Source: DATJIG01 sp050260515
GTDB lineage: Bacteria > Pseudomonadota > Alphaproteobacteria > SMXQ01
Length of the DNA: 64,000 bases
Direction of reading: 5' to 3'
Assembly (NCBI GenBank): GCA_050260515.1
Contig: JBLNCI010000048.1
Span: 62,001 to 126,000 of the forward strand
A model generated the notes under the pieces. That model saw only the letters and a list, made by a program, of their open reading frames with translations, ran no database searches and had not been told where the DNA came from. The position numbers and the translations under genes are program-made. Shown piece after piece: positions 34,354 to 43,663 of this stretch (positions within the stretch are counted from its first letter, which is position 1; the number at the start of each line of letters is the position of its first letter).

Positions 34354-34565
34354 GACCGTGCTGGGCTAGGGGCCTGTCCTTGAGGCTTGGGCTTGAGGCT
34401 GGGGCGCGAGCCTTGTGTTTTCCGCCGGCCGGTACCCCCCACGTCTTGTGGGCCGAGCGCCGCGCGGCTGCTCTCCTTATACCTGTCTGGATGGCAAAAT
34501 TATAGCGCTCCGGCGCGCCTCAGCCGGATTTCGCCACGCTGTTGCAGCCCGGCTATTCCAACCGG

Positions 34566-35621
34566 CTATTCGAGATAGATGTCGGCGCGCCGGAGACCGG
34601 CGTCGCCGCGCGGCACGCTCGCCACCTCGGGCGCGGTCTCGGGTGAGGTCTCCGCCTCGACGCGGATCTGCGACGCGGGCAGGCCGAGCCGCGTCAGCGC
34701 GTCGGCGACGGCATGGGCACGGTTCCACGCGGCGTTGAAGTTGGCGAGGAGCGCCGCCTGGGTCTGGCGCTTCGGCGGCGACGACCGGCCGACCACGCGC
34801 ACGGTCGCGTTGCGCGTCTTCGCCTCTCGGACGACGGCGCCAAGGCCCCGGCGCTGCTCCGGCGACACCTGGCTCGAGTTGTCGTTGAACAGGACGACCG
34901 CGTCGGGCTGCGGCCCGTTCAGGCGCGGCGCGGGAACCGGCGCCGGAGTCGCGGCGACCACCTCGGGCGGCGCGGCGACCGCCGGCGGCGGCGGGGTCGG
35001 CGTGCTGTCGGCGACGGGCGGACGCGGCGCGGCGCTGACGGGCGGCGCCGGTGTCCTCACCGGGGCCTGCGCGGTCTGCGTCGGAACGGGACTCGGACGC
35101 GGCGCCACCGCGGCAGGCGGCGGCGGAGACGGAGCCTCGGCGGCGGGCGGTGGCGGCGGCTCGGGAGCCGCCGGTGTCCGTTGCGGCGCCGATGCCGCAG
35201 CGGAGTCGCTCCGCACCGGACGCGGGACGTTGACCGGCGCGGGCCGCGGCGGCGGATCGACGTAGCGCGCATTGTCGCGGTCGGCGACGAGGCTCGCGGT
35301 GATGCGCTTGCGCTCTTCGGGCGACGTCACCGATTTCGGACGTTCGGGAACCGAGGCGAGATTCGGGAACGGCTCGCCCGCGCCCGGCGTCGGCTTGGCG
35401 ATGAGGTCGGCCGCCTCTTCCGAAGGCGCCGCCGGAGCCCCTTCCTTGTCGCTCGAGTCGAAGACCGACGTGGCGCCCTTGTACCACTCGACCGGGTTCG
35501 CCCAGTCGGGAGTCGCCGAGCAGGCCCCGAGGGTGAGAACGGAGGCAAGGGCCGACGCGATCGCGAGCGGGCGCGCGGCACGCATGCGGCGGTTGCGTCG
35601 GGAAAGCTGCGGCTCGGTCAT
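34566..35621 (-). CDS. Proline-rich OmpA-like lipoprotein
   Basis: This 351-residue protein has a lipoprotein signal (lipobox LTLGAC), a long Pro/Ala-rich linker (about 120-250), and a C-terminal OmpA-like domain (VVLFNDNSSQVSPEQ, VRVVGRSS, AHAVADALTRLGLPASQIRVEA). OmpA-like domains bind peptidoglycan, so it probably tethers the outer membrane to the cell wall. The usual NRRV-type motif is weak. I take the ATG at 35621; upstream codons are antisense of unrelated sequence. Low-complexity proline content makes its 5' half less certain. Confidence 0.8.
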   Translation of the reverse strand: MTEPQLSRRNRRMRAARPLAIASALASVLTLGACSATPDWANPVEWYKGATSVFDSSDKEGAPAAPSEEAADLIAKPTPGAGEPFPNLASVPERPKSVTSPEERKRITASLVADRDNARYVDPPPRPAPVNVPRPVRSDSAAASAPQRTPAAPEPPPPPAAEAPSPPPPAAVAPRPSPVPTQTAQAPVRTPAPPVSAAPRPPVADSTPTPPPPAVAAPPEVVAATPAPVPAPRLNGPQPDAVVLFNDNSSQVSPEQRRGLGAVVREAKTRNATVRVVGRSSPPKRQTQAALLANFNAAWNRAHAVADALTRLGLPASQIRVEAETSPETAPEVASVPRGDAGLRRADIYLE

Positions 35622-35909
35622 CTCGAGTCCTCGGTTACGTCGCACGGCGGCCGACGAGTGGTTACGGACAAGTGCGCGCCAGTCGCTCTGTTCAATCGCC
35701 CTCGAGGTCGCCTTTACGCCGCCCGTCGGGCGATTCATTATTGCCCCAGCGGCCTCGCGCGCGGTTTCGTTAGCATACCCTTGGCGGAAAACGAAGAAAA
35801 GCGCACGCCCCGCCGCACTTTCCCGGTCTTCGCCCCGGCCGTCCCCAGTCCCCGCGTCGAAATCTCCATCCGTCCCATCGTCCACTCTTCGCGTCGAGAA
35901 AGGATCGTC

Positions 35910-36467
35910 ATGGCCAGGAACGTCGCCGTGCTCGTCGGCAGCCTCCGCAAGGATTCGATCAACCGCAAGGTCGCCAACGCGCTGAAGGAGCTCGCGCCGT
36001 CGTCGCTCGCTCTCGAGACCGTCGAGATCGGCCAGCTCCCGCTGTTCAACCAGGACCGCGAGCCCAATCCCTATCCCGAGTGGACCGCGTTCCGCGATCG
36101 CATACGCGCTGTCGATGCCCTGCTGTTCGTCAGCCCCGAGTACAACCGCTCGGTCCCGGGCGCCCTCAAGAACGCGATCGACGTCGGCTCGCGCCCCTAC
36201 GGCCAGAGCGTGTGGAACGGCAAGCCCGGCGCGATCGTCACCGCCGTCGGCGGCGCAATCGGCGGCTTCGGCGCCAACCATCATCTGCGCCAGTCGATGG
36301 TGTTCCTCAACGTGCCGATCATGCCGTCGCCCGAGGCCTATCTCGGCGGCGCGGACAAGTACTTCGACGCCGAGGGCAAACTCGTCGTGCAATCGACCCG
36401 CGAGTTCCTGACCAAGTTCATGCAGGCGTTCGAGCAGTGGGTCGATCGCTTCGTGCCGAAGAAGTAG
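35910..36467 (+). CDS. NAD(P)H-dependent FMN reductase
   Basis: This 185-residue flavodoxin-fold reductase has the FMN phosphate loop GSLRKDSINRK and the SPEYNRSVPGALKNAIDVGSR motif typical of the NADPH-dependent FMN reductase family. It would supply reduced FMN to a partner monooxygenase. Such a partner, a luciferase-like oxygenase, is 187 bp downstream on the same strand. AAAGGA precedes the ATG at 35910; the upstream open frame is antisense to the OmpA-like gene. Confidence 0.93.
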   Translation: MARNVAVLVGSLRKDSINRKVANALKELAPSSLALETVEIGQLPLFNQDREPNPYPEWTAFRDRIRAVDALLFVSPEYNRSVPGALKNAIDVGSRPYGQSVWNGKPGAIVTAVGGAIGGFGANHHLRQSMVFLNVPIMPSPEAYLGGADKYFDAEGKLVVQSTREFLTKFMQAFEQWVDRFVPKK

Positions 36468-36654
36468 CCGCGGCCAAGAGCGTCATCGCAACCTGCAAAT
36501 AGTGAAACGCGCGCCGCCCGCGCAATTCGCTGTTTCGCCGCCGCGCTCTCCCCGTATCATTGCGCCCAGCATGAATGCGCGTTCGTCGCCCGCGCGACGA
36601 GCTGTTCTTTCAACTGTCGTTCATCGCCTCGCGGCGACGAACAGGGAGAGCGCG

Positions 36655-37908
36655 ATGAGTCAGCCGGTCCAGCTATTCTGCTGGCATTTCATGGCCTATC
36701 CGTATCTGGCCAAAGACTTCGATCAGACCCAGGACACGGGATGGGTCACCGTCCCCAACAGCCTGTGGGACCGCGACAAGGCGCGCGGCCTCTATCAGGA
36801 GTACATCGACCAGCTCTCCTACGGCGACCAGATCGGATTCGACGGCATGGTGCTCAACGAGCACCACCAGAACATCTACGGGCTGATGCCGTCGCCAAAC
36901 CTGATCGCCGCCGCGCTGACCCAGACGACGACGCGCGGCAAGATCGTCGTGCTCGGCAATCTGCTGCCGCTCCACATCAACCCGCTCCGCGTCGCCGAGG
37001 AATACGCGATGCTCGACAACATGTCGAACGGGCGGATCATCGCGGGCCTCGCTCCCGGCTCCGGTCAGGAGACCTTCAACTACAACGTGCCGTCGGCGGC
37101 GACCCGCGAGCAGTTCTGGGAGGCAGTCGACCTCATCACCGCGGCCTGGACCAAGGACGGCCCGTTCCGGCACGAGGGCCGCTGGTATCCGCTGCGCTAC
37201 GTGAACACCTGGCCGCGCCCGGCGCAGGTGCCGCATCCCGCCGTGTGGGTTCCCGGCTCGCGCTCGAAGAGCACGATGCACCAGGTGGCGAAGCGCGGGT
37301 TCGCGTTCTTCCTGTCGTCGCGCAGCCACGGCGAGGAGACCCAGAAGAGCCAGCGCGAGTTCGCGCAGGCGATCGAGGCGGTCGGCGACACCTACCAGCC
37401 GTTCCGCATGGGCATCCTGCTCTCGGTCTACGTCGGCGAGACGGACGCCCAGGCCAAGGAGGAGGCGCGCGAGGGCATCTGGTACTTCCTCAAGAACTGC
37501 CTCAAGGGCCATCTCCGCCGCGAAGGCCGCCAGCTCACCTTCGGGCCGGGCGTGCCGTACGTGCCGCCCAAGGACTTCCGCGTCCTGCTCCAGAACATGC
37601 GGCCGGATTCGAAGCTCCTCGGCGACGCCGATTCGTGGGAGGAGCTCGAGAAATCGAACTCGATCGTCATCGGCGATTCGGAGACGGTCTACCGCCGCCT
37701 CTCGAAGCTCGTCAGCGAGAGCCAGGTCGGCAACCTGCTGATCCAGTTCCACCTCGGCAACATGCCGCAGGAGCTGGTGCGCCGGAGCATGAAGCGCTTC
37801 ATCGACGACGTCGCGCCGCGGCTGCGCGCCGAGTCGAAGGCGATGTTCGCCGAGCGCTACGGCCGCGAGCTGGAGAATCCCCGGGCCTTGGTTGGAGCCG
37901 CCCGATGA
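36655..37908 (+). CDS. LLM-class flavin-dependent monooxygenase
   Basis: This 417-residue luciferase-like TIM-barrel oxidoreductase uses reduced flavin and oxygen. Features include NEHHQNIYGLMPSPNL, TTRGKIVVLGNLLPLHINPLR, MLDNMSNGRIIAGLAPGSG and WVPGSRSKSTM, with the long form found in alkane- or sulfonate-type monooxygenases. AGGGAGAG lies before the ATG at 36655. Its stop overlaps the hydrolase start (ATGA). The substrate is unknown; the hydrolase and lyase downstream suggest stepwise degradation of a small organic compound. Confidence 0.93.
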   Translation: MSQPVQLFCWHFMAYPYLAKDFDQTQDTGWVTVPNSLWDRDKARGLYQEYIDQLSYGDQIGFDGMVLNEHHQNIYGLMPSPNLIAAALTQTTTRGKIVVLGNLLPLHINPLRVAEEYAMLDNMSNGRIIAGLAPGSGQETFNYNVPSAATREQFWEAVDLITAAWTKDGPFRHEGRWYPLRYVNTWPRPAQVPHPAVWVPGSRSKSTMHQVAKRGFAFFLSSRSHGEETQKSQREFAQAIEAVGDTYQPFRMGILLSVYVGETDAQAKEEAREGIWYFLKNCLKGHLRREGRQLTFGPGVPYVPPKDFRVLLQNMRPDSKLLGDADSWEELEKSNSIVIGDSETVYRRLSKLVSESQVGNLLIQFHLGNMPQELVRRSMKRFIDDVAPRLRAESKAMFAERYGRELENPRALVGAAR

Positions 37909-38735
37909 GCACGGTCATCAACGCGCCATCGCGCATGCTCGATATCCGCGGCCGCAAGGTCAACGTGCTGGAGACGGGCAGCGGCGCCCCCCTGCTCTAT
38001 CTCCACGGCTTCGTCGACGTCCACGGACTCAAGACGGACTTCATGCCGTTCCACCGGCGCCTGGCCAAATCCGCGCGGGTCGTCGCGCCGGCGCATCCCG
38101 GCTGCAACGAGAGCGACGAGAACCCCGACATCCTCGCGATCGAGGACGTGGTCTTCCATTATCTCGAGGTGCTGGACGCGCTCGACCTCAAGCGCGTCGA
38201 CGTCGTCGGCCACAGCCTCGGCGGCTGGATCGCCGCCGAGCTGGCGGCGCGTCATCCGGAGAAGGTCGCGCGGCTGGTGCTGATCGACGCCATGGGCCTG
38301 TTCGTCCCCGGGCAGCCGACCGGCGACATCTTCATGATGGCGCAGCCGAGCGACTGGGGCTCCAACGAGGGCCTGCGCGATCTCCTGTTCCGCAACGCGA
38401 AGGACCCGATCGCGACCGAGTTCATCCCGGACGGCCGCGGCGACCTCGATGAGGAGGTGCGGCGCTATCAGATGCTGCGGCTAGGCTCGTGGGTCGGTTT
38501 CAAGCCACCCTACTTCTACAACCGCGCGCTGACGAACCGCGTGTACCGCATCGGGTGCCCGTCGCTCGTCGTTTGGGGCGAGAAGGACCGCATGGTGCCG
38601 ATCGCCCACGGCAAAGAGTACGCGAAGCTCCTGCCCGGCTGCATGGGCCTGAAGACCGTGAAGGACGCCGGTCACTCGACAGTCGCCGAGCAGCCCGACG
38701 CGACGGCGGAGTTCGTGACGGAGTTCTTGGCCTAG
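37905..38735 (+). CDS. Alpha/beta hydrolase
   Basis: This 276-residue protein has the alpha/beta-hydrolase fold with oxyanion segment LLYLHGFVD, the nucleophile elbow GHSLGG (Ser104), Asp228 (GEKDRMVP) and His257 (DAGHSTV). The triad is complete, so an esterase or C-C bond hydrolase is expected. It overlaps the LLM gene by 4 bp (ATGA) and is followed by the lyase 18 bp later, so the three form one unit; it probably acts on the oxygenase product. Confidence 0.92.
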   Translation: MSTVINAPSRMLDIRGRKVNVLETGSGAPLLYLHGFVDVHGLKTDFMPFHRRLAKSARVVAPAHPGCNESDENPDILAIEDVVFHYLEVLDALDLKRVDVVGHSLGGWIAAELAARHPEKVARLVLIDAMGLFVPGQPTGDIFMMAQPSDWGSNEGLRDLLFRNAKDPIATEFIPDGRGDLDEEVRRYQMLRLGSWVGFKPPYFYNRALTNRVYRIGCPSLVVWGEKDRMVPIAHGKEYAKLLPGCMGLKTVKDAGHSTVAEQPDATAEFVTEFLA

Positions 38736-38752
38736 CCGACGGAGCGAACACG

Positions 38753-39598
38753 ATGGACAAAGCGAGGCAGAAGCAGCTCGCCGAAGCGTTCCGAGCGATG
38801 CATCGGACGCCGCCGCTGTTGCTGCTGCCCAACGCCTGGGACCCCATGAGCGCGCGGGTGTTCGAGGCCGAGGGCTTCAAGGCCGTCGCCACCACGAGCG
38901 GCGGCGTCGCGTGGGCGCTGGGCTATCCCGACGGCGAGAAGGCGCCGTGGTCCGAGGTCGTCGCGGCGACCGAGCGGATCGTCCGCGCGGTGCGCGTGCC
39001 GGTCACCGCCGACATCGAAGCGGGCTACGCCGATTCGCTCGATCAGCTCGCGCAGCACATCGACGACATCATCCGGGCGGGTGCCGTCGGCATCAATCTC
39101 GAGGACGGCACAGCCGACCACGACAATCCCATCCGCAGCGTCGATGACGCCGCCGCGCGCATCCGCACCGCGCGCGAGCGGGCGAACGCGGCGGGCATCC
39201 CGCTCGTCATCAACGCACGGGTCGACGTCTACCAGAAGCACGTCGGCGAAGAGACCACGCGCTTCGCCGAGACGGTCCGGCGCGCCAAGGCGTATCTCGC
39301 GGCGGGTGCGGACTGCGTGTTTCCCATCGGGCTCAGCGATCCGAACACGATCGGGGAGCTGGTCGCGGCGATCAAGGCGCCGGTCAACATCGTCGGCAAG
39401 AGCGGAATGCCGCCGGCGGCAACGTTCGAGAAACTCGGGGTCGCCCGGATCAGCACCGCATCGGGGCCGTCGCTGGCGGTGTTCGGAGCGATCCGGAACA
39501 TCGGCCGCGCGCTGTACCGCGACCGCGGGTTCGACGTGCTGGCGACCGATGCCACCCGCGCCGACGCGCAGAAGCTGTTCGCGGCCAGACCGGAGTAG
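38753..39598 (+). CDS. Isocitrate lyase/PEP mutase-family enzyme
   Basis: This 281-residue TIM-barrel enzyme belongs to the isocitrate lyase/PEP mutase superfamily. Typical elements are LLLPNAWDPMSARVFEAEGF, ATTSGGVAWALGYPDG, VTADIEAGYAD (metal-binding Asp) and INLEDGTADHDN. The catalytic cysteine loop of true isocitrate lyases (KKCGH) is absent, so a carbon-carbon lyase on another 2-hydroxy or oxaloacetate-like acid is more likely. It is last in the oxygenase-hydrolase-lyase run. A strong ribosome site is not evident (GGAGCG at 38741). Confidence 0.9.
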   Translation: MDKARQKQLAEAFRAMHRTPPLLLLPNAWDPMSARVFEAEGFKAVATTSGGVAWALGYPDGEKAPWSEVVAATERIVRAVRVPVTADIEAGYADSLDQLAQHIDDIIRAGAVGINLEDGTADHDNPIRSVDDAAARIRTARERANAAGIPLVINARVDVYQKHVGEETTRFAETVRRAKAYLAAGADCVFPIGLSDPNTIGELVAAIKAPVNIVGKSGMPPAATFEKLGVARISTASGPSLAVFGAIRNIGRALYRDRGFDVLATDATRADAQKLFAARPE

Positions 39599-39649
39599 CC
39601 GAGTCTACGCGCGTCCTCGCCCGCTCCGCCGAAGGCTGCGTGTTTTTCC

Positions 39650-39793
39650 CTAGAGCGACACCGCCGCGAGCAGCAGCAGGATGACGCCGACATGCGCGGC
39701 GAAGATCGCCATCCCTTTGGTGAAATTCTCGAACGTCCGCTCGTGCTCGGCGACGTCCGGCTCCGGTGCGTGATGGTCCAATTCGGTCGCCAT
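39650..39793 (-). CDS. aa3-type cytochrome c oxidase subunit IV (small alphaproteobacterial form)
   Basis: This 47-residue membrane protein starts MATELDHHAPEPDVAEHE and ends with a single transmembrane helix (AAHVGVILLLLAAVSL). The sequence HERTFENFTKGMAIF is characteristic of the alphaproteobacterial subunit IV family that binds the edge of the aa3 oxidase; it is structural, not catalytic. The catalytic subunits are not in this window. I use the ATG at 39793; upstream codons give an unrelated Arg-rich stretch. Confidence 0.85.
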   Translation of the reverse strand: MATELDHHAPEPDVAEHERTFENFTKGMAIFAAHVGVILLLLAAVSL

Positions 39794-39890
39794 GGGATCT
39801 CCTCTACGGTGCTCGTGGGCCGCGACCGACCAACGCATCCTTCCCGGCCGGGTTCCGTCCTGACGATGCGCAATGCCACATTGGCGACGC

Positions 39891-41531
39891 TCAGAGCTCG
39901 ACCTCGGGTAGAAGTTCGGCCCATAGCGCAGCAATGTGGCTAAGACGCAAACCGTAGGTTTCCGGATCCCCTCTACTGGCTGCCTCTATCATCGCGCGAA
40001 GCGCCCTAATGGCGAGCGGGCGATCGTTTGCGAGGAGAGATACCTCAAGACCCGTCGGGGCCGCAGTCGCGCTCGCAACCGCGAGCTTAGGATCGTCCAG
40101 CATCTGGCGGACAGCATCCAGCGCTCCACCGAACTCGCCACGGCCTGCACGGATGGCTGCAATTCTAGACAGCAAACGGGCGCGATGCTGATCGGGCAGA
40201 TCGACGACCATAGCGTCCCATGTCGGCAGGCTAACGCCGGGAGGAAGTGCTTCCGTGAGCAGCTTCATCCACATGTCCGCGCGCCACCGATCAGGCAGCT
40301 CTTTCAGCAACGCCGCTGCGGATTCCGTGTCGCCAATTCTGAAGAACTGGACGGCAGCACTCATCAGTGCCTCGTTCTTGAGGTCCCAGTCGGCGAACCT
40401 CATGGGACCAAAGTGAAACCCCACCGCGACTATTGTCGAGTCGCGTGGGAACGTTGCGATTGCTGCACCGATGGCTTCCCGCGCGGCAGCAAGATCACCT
40501 ACGTCGGCAAACATAGCGGCGGATTTCAGGTATGGAGCCCACGGAAAAACCCTGGGCTCCTTTGCCCTCGCATATGCGTCTCCGGCAGCCTCGGCCGCAG
40601 CGGCGCGATCTATGGTGGCCAAGAGCTGCACCAACCGTCGTTCATCGTCGTCGCGTTCCGGCCGGGCATCTGAGGCACGCCGGTACGCAGCCTTGAGCGC
40701 AGCCACCGCTTCCGAAACAGGATCGTTTCGCTGCAGTTTCGCCCGCACCGCGTCAAGCACCACCGTCGCACCGACGCCACCGAATTCGTCGGCTATCTCG
40801 ATTGCACGATTGGGATCCCCGGCTCGTACCCACAGACTTGCAACCTGCGTCCGCGTCAGTTGCCCCTCAACCGCGTACTGCAAGTACTGTTTCGCAGTCT
40901 CGACATCTCCGGTGAGAATCAGGAGTTCGGCTAATTGCGCGTACGTAGACGGACGGAGGTTGGGACCGACAGCGTCACTTGCCGCCCGTAAGCGTTCGAT
41001 CAGCGCAGTAACGGTGCGGGTCGTAGACAACTGGCGAAGCGCCATGCGGCCGATATCGAAATCCGGCGCGTCGTAAGGGCGCCGCCCCAGCAGGTCGAGA
41101 GCCGTTAGAAAGTAGGCGGATGTCGGTCGCTCCACCTTATCCAGCGCCGCCAATTCAGCACTATCTGGGTCCGCTCGCGCCGCCGCGGCGACTTCACATT
41201 GCACGATCGTTGCGTGGGTTAAGCGGTGCAGAACTTCGTTCGTTTCCATATCTGCAACGATACGTGCCTGCTCGAAATGCCCTACGCGCGCGAGGTTCGT
41301 GGCTACTCCGCTATGTCCTCGCTTCGGACTTACGCTGCGCATTTCAAACGCTGCATCCGCCAGACAATCGATGGTCGGACGAACCCGGCATGCCTCTGGT
41401 AGAGCAAGCACTACCCCACCAGCGCTGGGGGCCTTGCGACTCGGCGCAAACCAAAGTGCGCCCGAGGCGACAATGATGGCAGCCGCTATAACGGCCATGA
41501 CAGCGCGTGATGCTCGTCGTCGATGCGCCAA
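39891..41531 (-). CDS. Membrane-anchored helical-repeat protein of unknown function
   Basis: This 546-residue protein has one N-terminal membrane segment (AVMAVIAAAIIVASGALWF, about 11-29) and then alternating helices that look like degenerate TPR or SEL1-like repeats (YAQLAELLILTGDVETAKQYLQYAV, VASLWVRAGDPNRAIEIADEFG, FFRIGDTESAAALLKELPD). I do not recognise a named family. The start is a TTG at 41531 with GGAG eight bases upstream; the ATG at 41498 is an alternative. The GC content here looks clearly lower than in the neighbours, which suggests recent acquisition. Function unknown. Confidence 0.7.
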   Translation of the reverse strand: MAHRRRASRAVMAVIAAAIIVASGALWFAPSRKAPSAGGVVLALPEACRVRPTIDCLADAAFEMRSVSPKRGHSGVATNLARVGHFEQARIVADMETNEVLHRLTHATIVQCEVAAAARADPDSAELAALDKVERPTSAYFLTALDLLGRRPYDAPDFDIGRMALRQLSTTRTVTALIERLRAASDAVGPNLRPSTYAQLAELLILTGDVETAKQYLQYAVEGQLTRTQVASLWVRAGDPNRAIEIADEFGGVGATVVLDAVRAKLQRNDPVSEAVAALKAAYRRASDARPERDDDERRLVQLLATIDRAAAAEAAGDAYARAKEPRVFPWAPYLKSAAMFADVGDLAAAREAIGAAIATFPRDSTIVAVGFHFGPMRFADWDLKNEALMSAAVQFFRIGDTESAAALLKELPDRWRADMWMKLLTEALPPGVSLPTWDAMVVDLPDQHRARLLSRIAAIRAGRGEFGGALDAVRQMLDDPKLAVASATAAPTGLEVSLLANDRPLAIRALRAMIEAASRGDPETYGLRLSHIAALWAELLPEVEL

Positions 41532-41682
41532 CGTCAGTTCTCCGGCTGTCCCAGGTTGGGACCAATGAATCGTAACATTTCACTCCGCTATTGGAAATCA
41601 CGCGGGCATTGCGAACAGATGGGCAGGGGAATACAAGGAACGCACTGCGTGTTGTGTTAGGCAACAATTGGGGGCCTGCAGC

Positions 41683-42159
41683 ATGCGTCTCTGCCATCGG
41701 TCTTTCCTCGCCGCCCTCGCCCTGCTGGCGCTATCCGCCTGCGGCACCAAGGACGTGCTGTCCGGAAACGATGCCGGCTACATCGCCGACGTGGAGCGCC
41801 AGGTCGCGTCGATCGACTGGGACAAGGCCCAGACCGTCGACGTGAAGCTGACCGAGTGGCGCTATCAGCCCTCGACGCTGCGGTTCGAGCGCGGCAAGCC
41901 GTATCGCCTGCACTTCGTCAACGACGGGATCGAAGCGCACGACTTCTCGTCGAAGGAGTTCTTCCAGTCGATCGCCGTCGCCAGGCTGGTCGGGCCGGGC
42001 ACGAACCTGATGACACCGCGCCTCGTCAGCGTCGGTGTCGACGCGGGCGAATCGAAGGACCTCTTCTTCGTTCCCGTGCGCGCCGGCAGCTACGCCATCG
42101 AATGCGACGAGCCGCTCCACGCGGCGTTCGGCATGAGAGGCACGGTCGAGATCGACTAG
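41683..42159 (+). CDS. Cupredoxin-like lipoprotein
   Basis: This 158-residue lipoprotein (lipobox ALSAC, Cys20) has a cupredoxin fold. The type 1 copper ligands are His86 (EAHDF), Cys141, His146 and Met151 in ECDEPLHAAFGM. It is therefore a likely blue-copper electron carrier or copper-binding protein tethered to a membrane. The ATG at 41683 follows a GGGGG site. It is 80 bp upstream of the GST gene on the same strand; the copper-resistance island is about 27 kb away. Confidence 0.85.
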   Translation: MRLCHRSFLAALALLALSACGTKDVLSGNDAGYIADVERQVASIDWDKAQTVDVKLTEWRYQPSTLRFERGKPYRLHFVNDGIEAHDFSSKEFFQSIAVARLVGPGTNLMTPRLVSVGVDAGESKDLFFVPVRAGSYAIECDEPLHAAFGMRGTVEID

Positions 42160-42238
42160 CCTCCGGACCGAACGGCTGGCGTCCGCCGCCCGCTCCGGTC
42201 AAACTGTGCGGAAAACAAGCACGGGCAACGGAGGCGGC

Positions 42239-43063
42239 ATGTCGGTCCTGCTCTACCATCACCACACGTCGGTCTGCGCCGCGAAATCGCGGCTCGCGCT
42301 CGAGGAGAAGGGCGTCGCCTGGGACGGCCACTTCGTCGACCTGCGGGCATCCGACCAGTACCGGCCCGACTACCTCGCGATGAACCCGTTCGGGCTGGTG
42401 CCGGTGCTGGTGCACGACGGCAAGGTGATCCCAGAGTCGACCGTCATCAACGAGTACGTCGACGAGGTGTTCGACGGTCCCGCCTTGCGCCCCGCCGATC
42501 CGTACAAGCGCGCGCAGATGCGGATGTGGACCCGCATGAACGACGAGAACGTGCACGCTGCCACCGGCGTCATCACCTCGTCGATCGCCTTCCGGCATCA
42601 GGCGAAGCACGACGACCAGGTCGGACGCATCCTCGATCCCTACAAGAAGGACCGCAAGACGCAGAGCGTCGCGGGCGGCCTCGACAATCCGCACTTCCGC
42701 ACGGCGCTCCACCGCATCGACATCCTGTTCGGCCAGATCGAGGAAGCGCTCGGCGGCGGCGGCCCGGGACAGGCGCTGGCGGGCGGCGGCCCCGAGTGGC
42801 TGGTGGGCGACTACTCGCTCGCCGACGTCGGCTTCGCGTCCTACATCACCCGCTTCGACCACCTGAAGCTCGACTTCCTGTGGGACCGCCGTCCCCGTGT
42901 CGCCGCCTGGTACGAGCGACTCAAGGCACGCCCGGCGTATCGGCGCGCGATCATCGACTGGCTGCACCACGACTACTCGTACGTCGAGCTGATGCAGCGC
43001 GAGGGCGCGAAGCAGCAGAACCGGCTGCGCGACATGATCGCGGAAATCCGCGCGGCGGCGTAG
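42239..43063 (+). CDS. Glutathione S-transferase family protein
   Basis: This 274-residue protein has an N-terminal thioredoxin-like domain (LLYHHHTSVCAAKSRLALEEKG, PFGLVPVLVHDG, ESTVINEYVDE) and a C-terminal helical domain (YSLADVGFASYITR). The PVLVHDG and ES-x-I-NEY motifs bind glutathione. The first residues include Cys13 where many bacterial GSTs have Ser or Cys. It probably conjugates or isomerises an electrophile; substrate unknown. A GGAGGCGGC site precedes the ATG at 42239. Confidence 0.92.
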   Translation: MSVLLYHHHTSVCAAKSRLALEEKGVAWDGHFVDLRASDQYRPDYLAMNPFGLVPVLVHDGKVIPESTVINEYVDEVFDGPALRPADPYKRAQMRMWTRMNDENVHAATGVITSSIAFRHQAKHDDQVGRILDPYKKDRKTQSVAGGLDNPHFRTALHRIDILFGQIEEALGGGGPGQALAGGGPEWLVGDYSLADVGFASYITRFDHLKLDFLWDRRPRVAAWYERLKARPAYRRAIIDWLHHDYSYVELMQREGAKQQNRLRDMIAEIRAAA

Positions 43064-43157
43064 CGGATCTCGGCCGCGCGGCTGTCATCGTCAGGTTTGG
43101 CACCGGCCGCTCACCCTGCGCATGCAGGGCTGCGGAGCAACTCTGTCGGACTCGCTC

Positions 43158-43640
43158 CTAGGAATCGACCAGCGACAGTCCGGGATGATCCGCGGGCCGG
43201 GGCTTCGACGCGTCCCACCGCCACTTGCGGTCGGACTCGGCGATCGGCAGGTCGTTGATCGACGCGTGACGACGGCGCATCAGGCCGTTCGCGTCGAACT
43301 CCCAGTTCTCGTTACCGTAGGACCGGAACCAGTTGCCGGAGTCGTCGTGCCACTCGTAGGCGAAGCGCACGGCGATCCGGTTGTCGTCGAAAGCCCACAG
43401 CTCCTTCACCAGCCGGTAGTCGAGCTCCTTCGCCCACTTGCGCTTCAGGAACGCGACGATCTCGGCGCGCCCGTGGAGGAACTCCGAGCGGTTGCGCCAC
43501 ACGCTGTCCGGCGTGTAGGCGAGCGCCACCTTCTCCGGATTGCGGCCGTTCCACGCGTCCTCGGCGGCGCGCACCTTCTTCGCCGCGGTCTCGCGGGTGA
43601 ATGGCGGGAATGGCGGGCGGGATTCGACGGCATCGGTCAT
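43158..43640 (-). CDS. NTF2-like protein (DUF1348)
   Basis: This 160-residue protein has the DUF1348 sequence pattern: AEDAWNGRNPEKVALAY, SVWRNRSEFLHGR, VAFLKRKWAKELDYRLVKELW, AVRFAYEWHDDSGNWFRSYG, NENWEFD. The SnoaL/NTF2 cone fold is expected. Biochemical function is not established. It is the last gene of the OCD-decarboxylase run. AGGAG sits six bases before the ATG at 43640. Confidence 0.92.
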   Translation of the reverse strand: MTDAVESRPPFPPFTRETAAKKVRAAEDAWNGRNPEKVALAYTPDSVWRNRSEFLHGRAEIVAFLKRKWAKELDYRLVKELWAFDDNRIAVRFAYEWHDDSGNWFRSYGNENWEFDANGLMRRRHASINDLPIAESDRKWRWDASKPRPADHPGLSLVDS

Positions 43641-43663
43641 GACGGACTCCTGTTGTCGCGCGG

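Noticed and set aside
31795..34383. An 862-codon plus-strand frame.
   Set aside because: It runs antisense to hom and the aminotransferase. Its Arg/Asp/His-rich composition is typical of high-GC shadows.
34713..35909. Open plus-strand frame upstream of the flavin reductase.
   Set aside because: It mirrors the proline-rich OmpA-like gene; the reductase starts at 35910 with AAAGGA.
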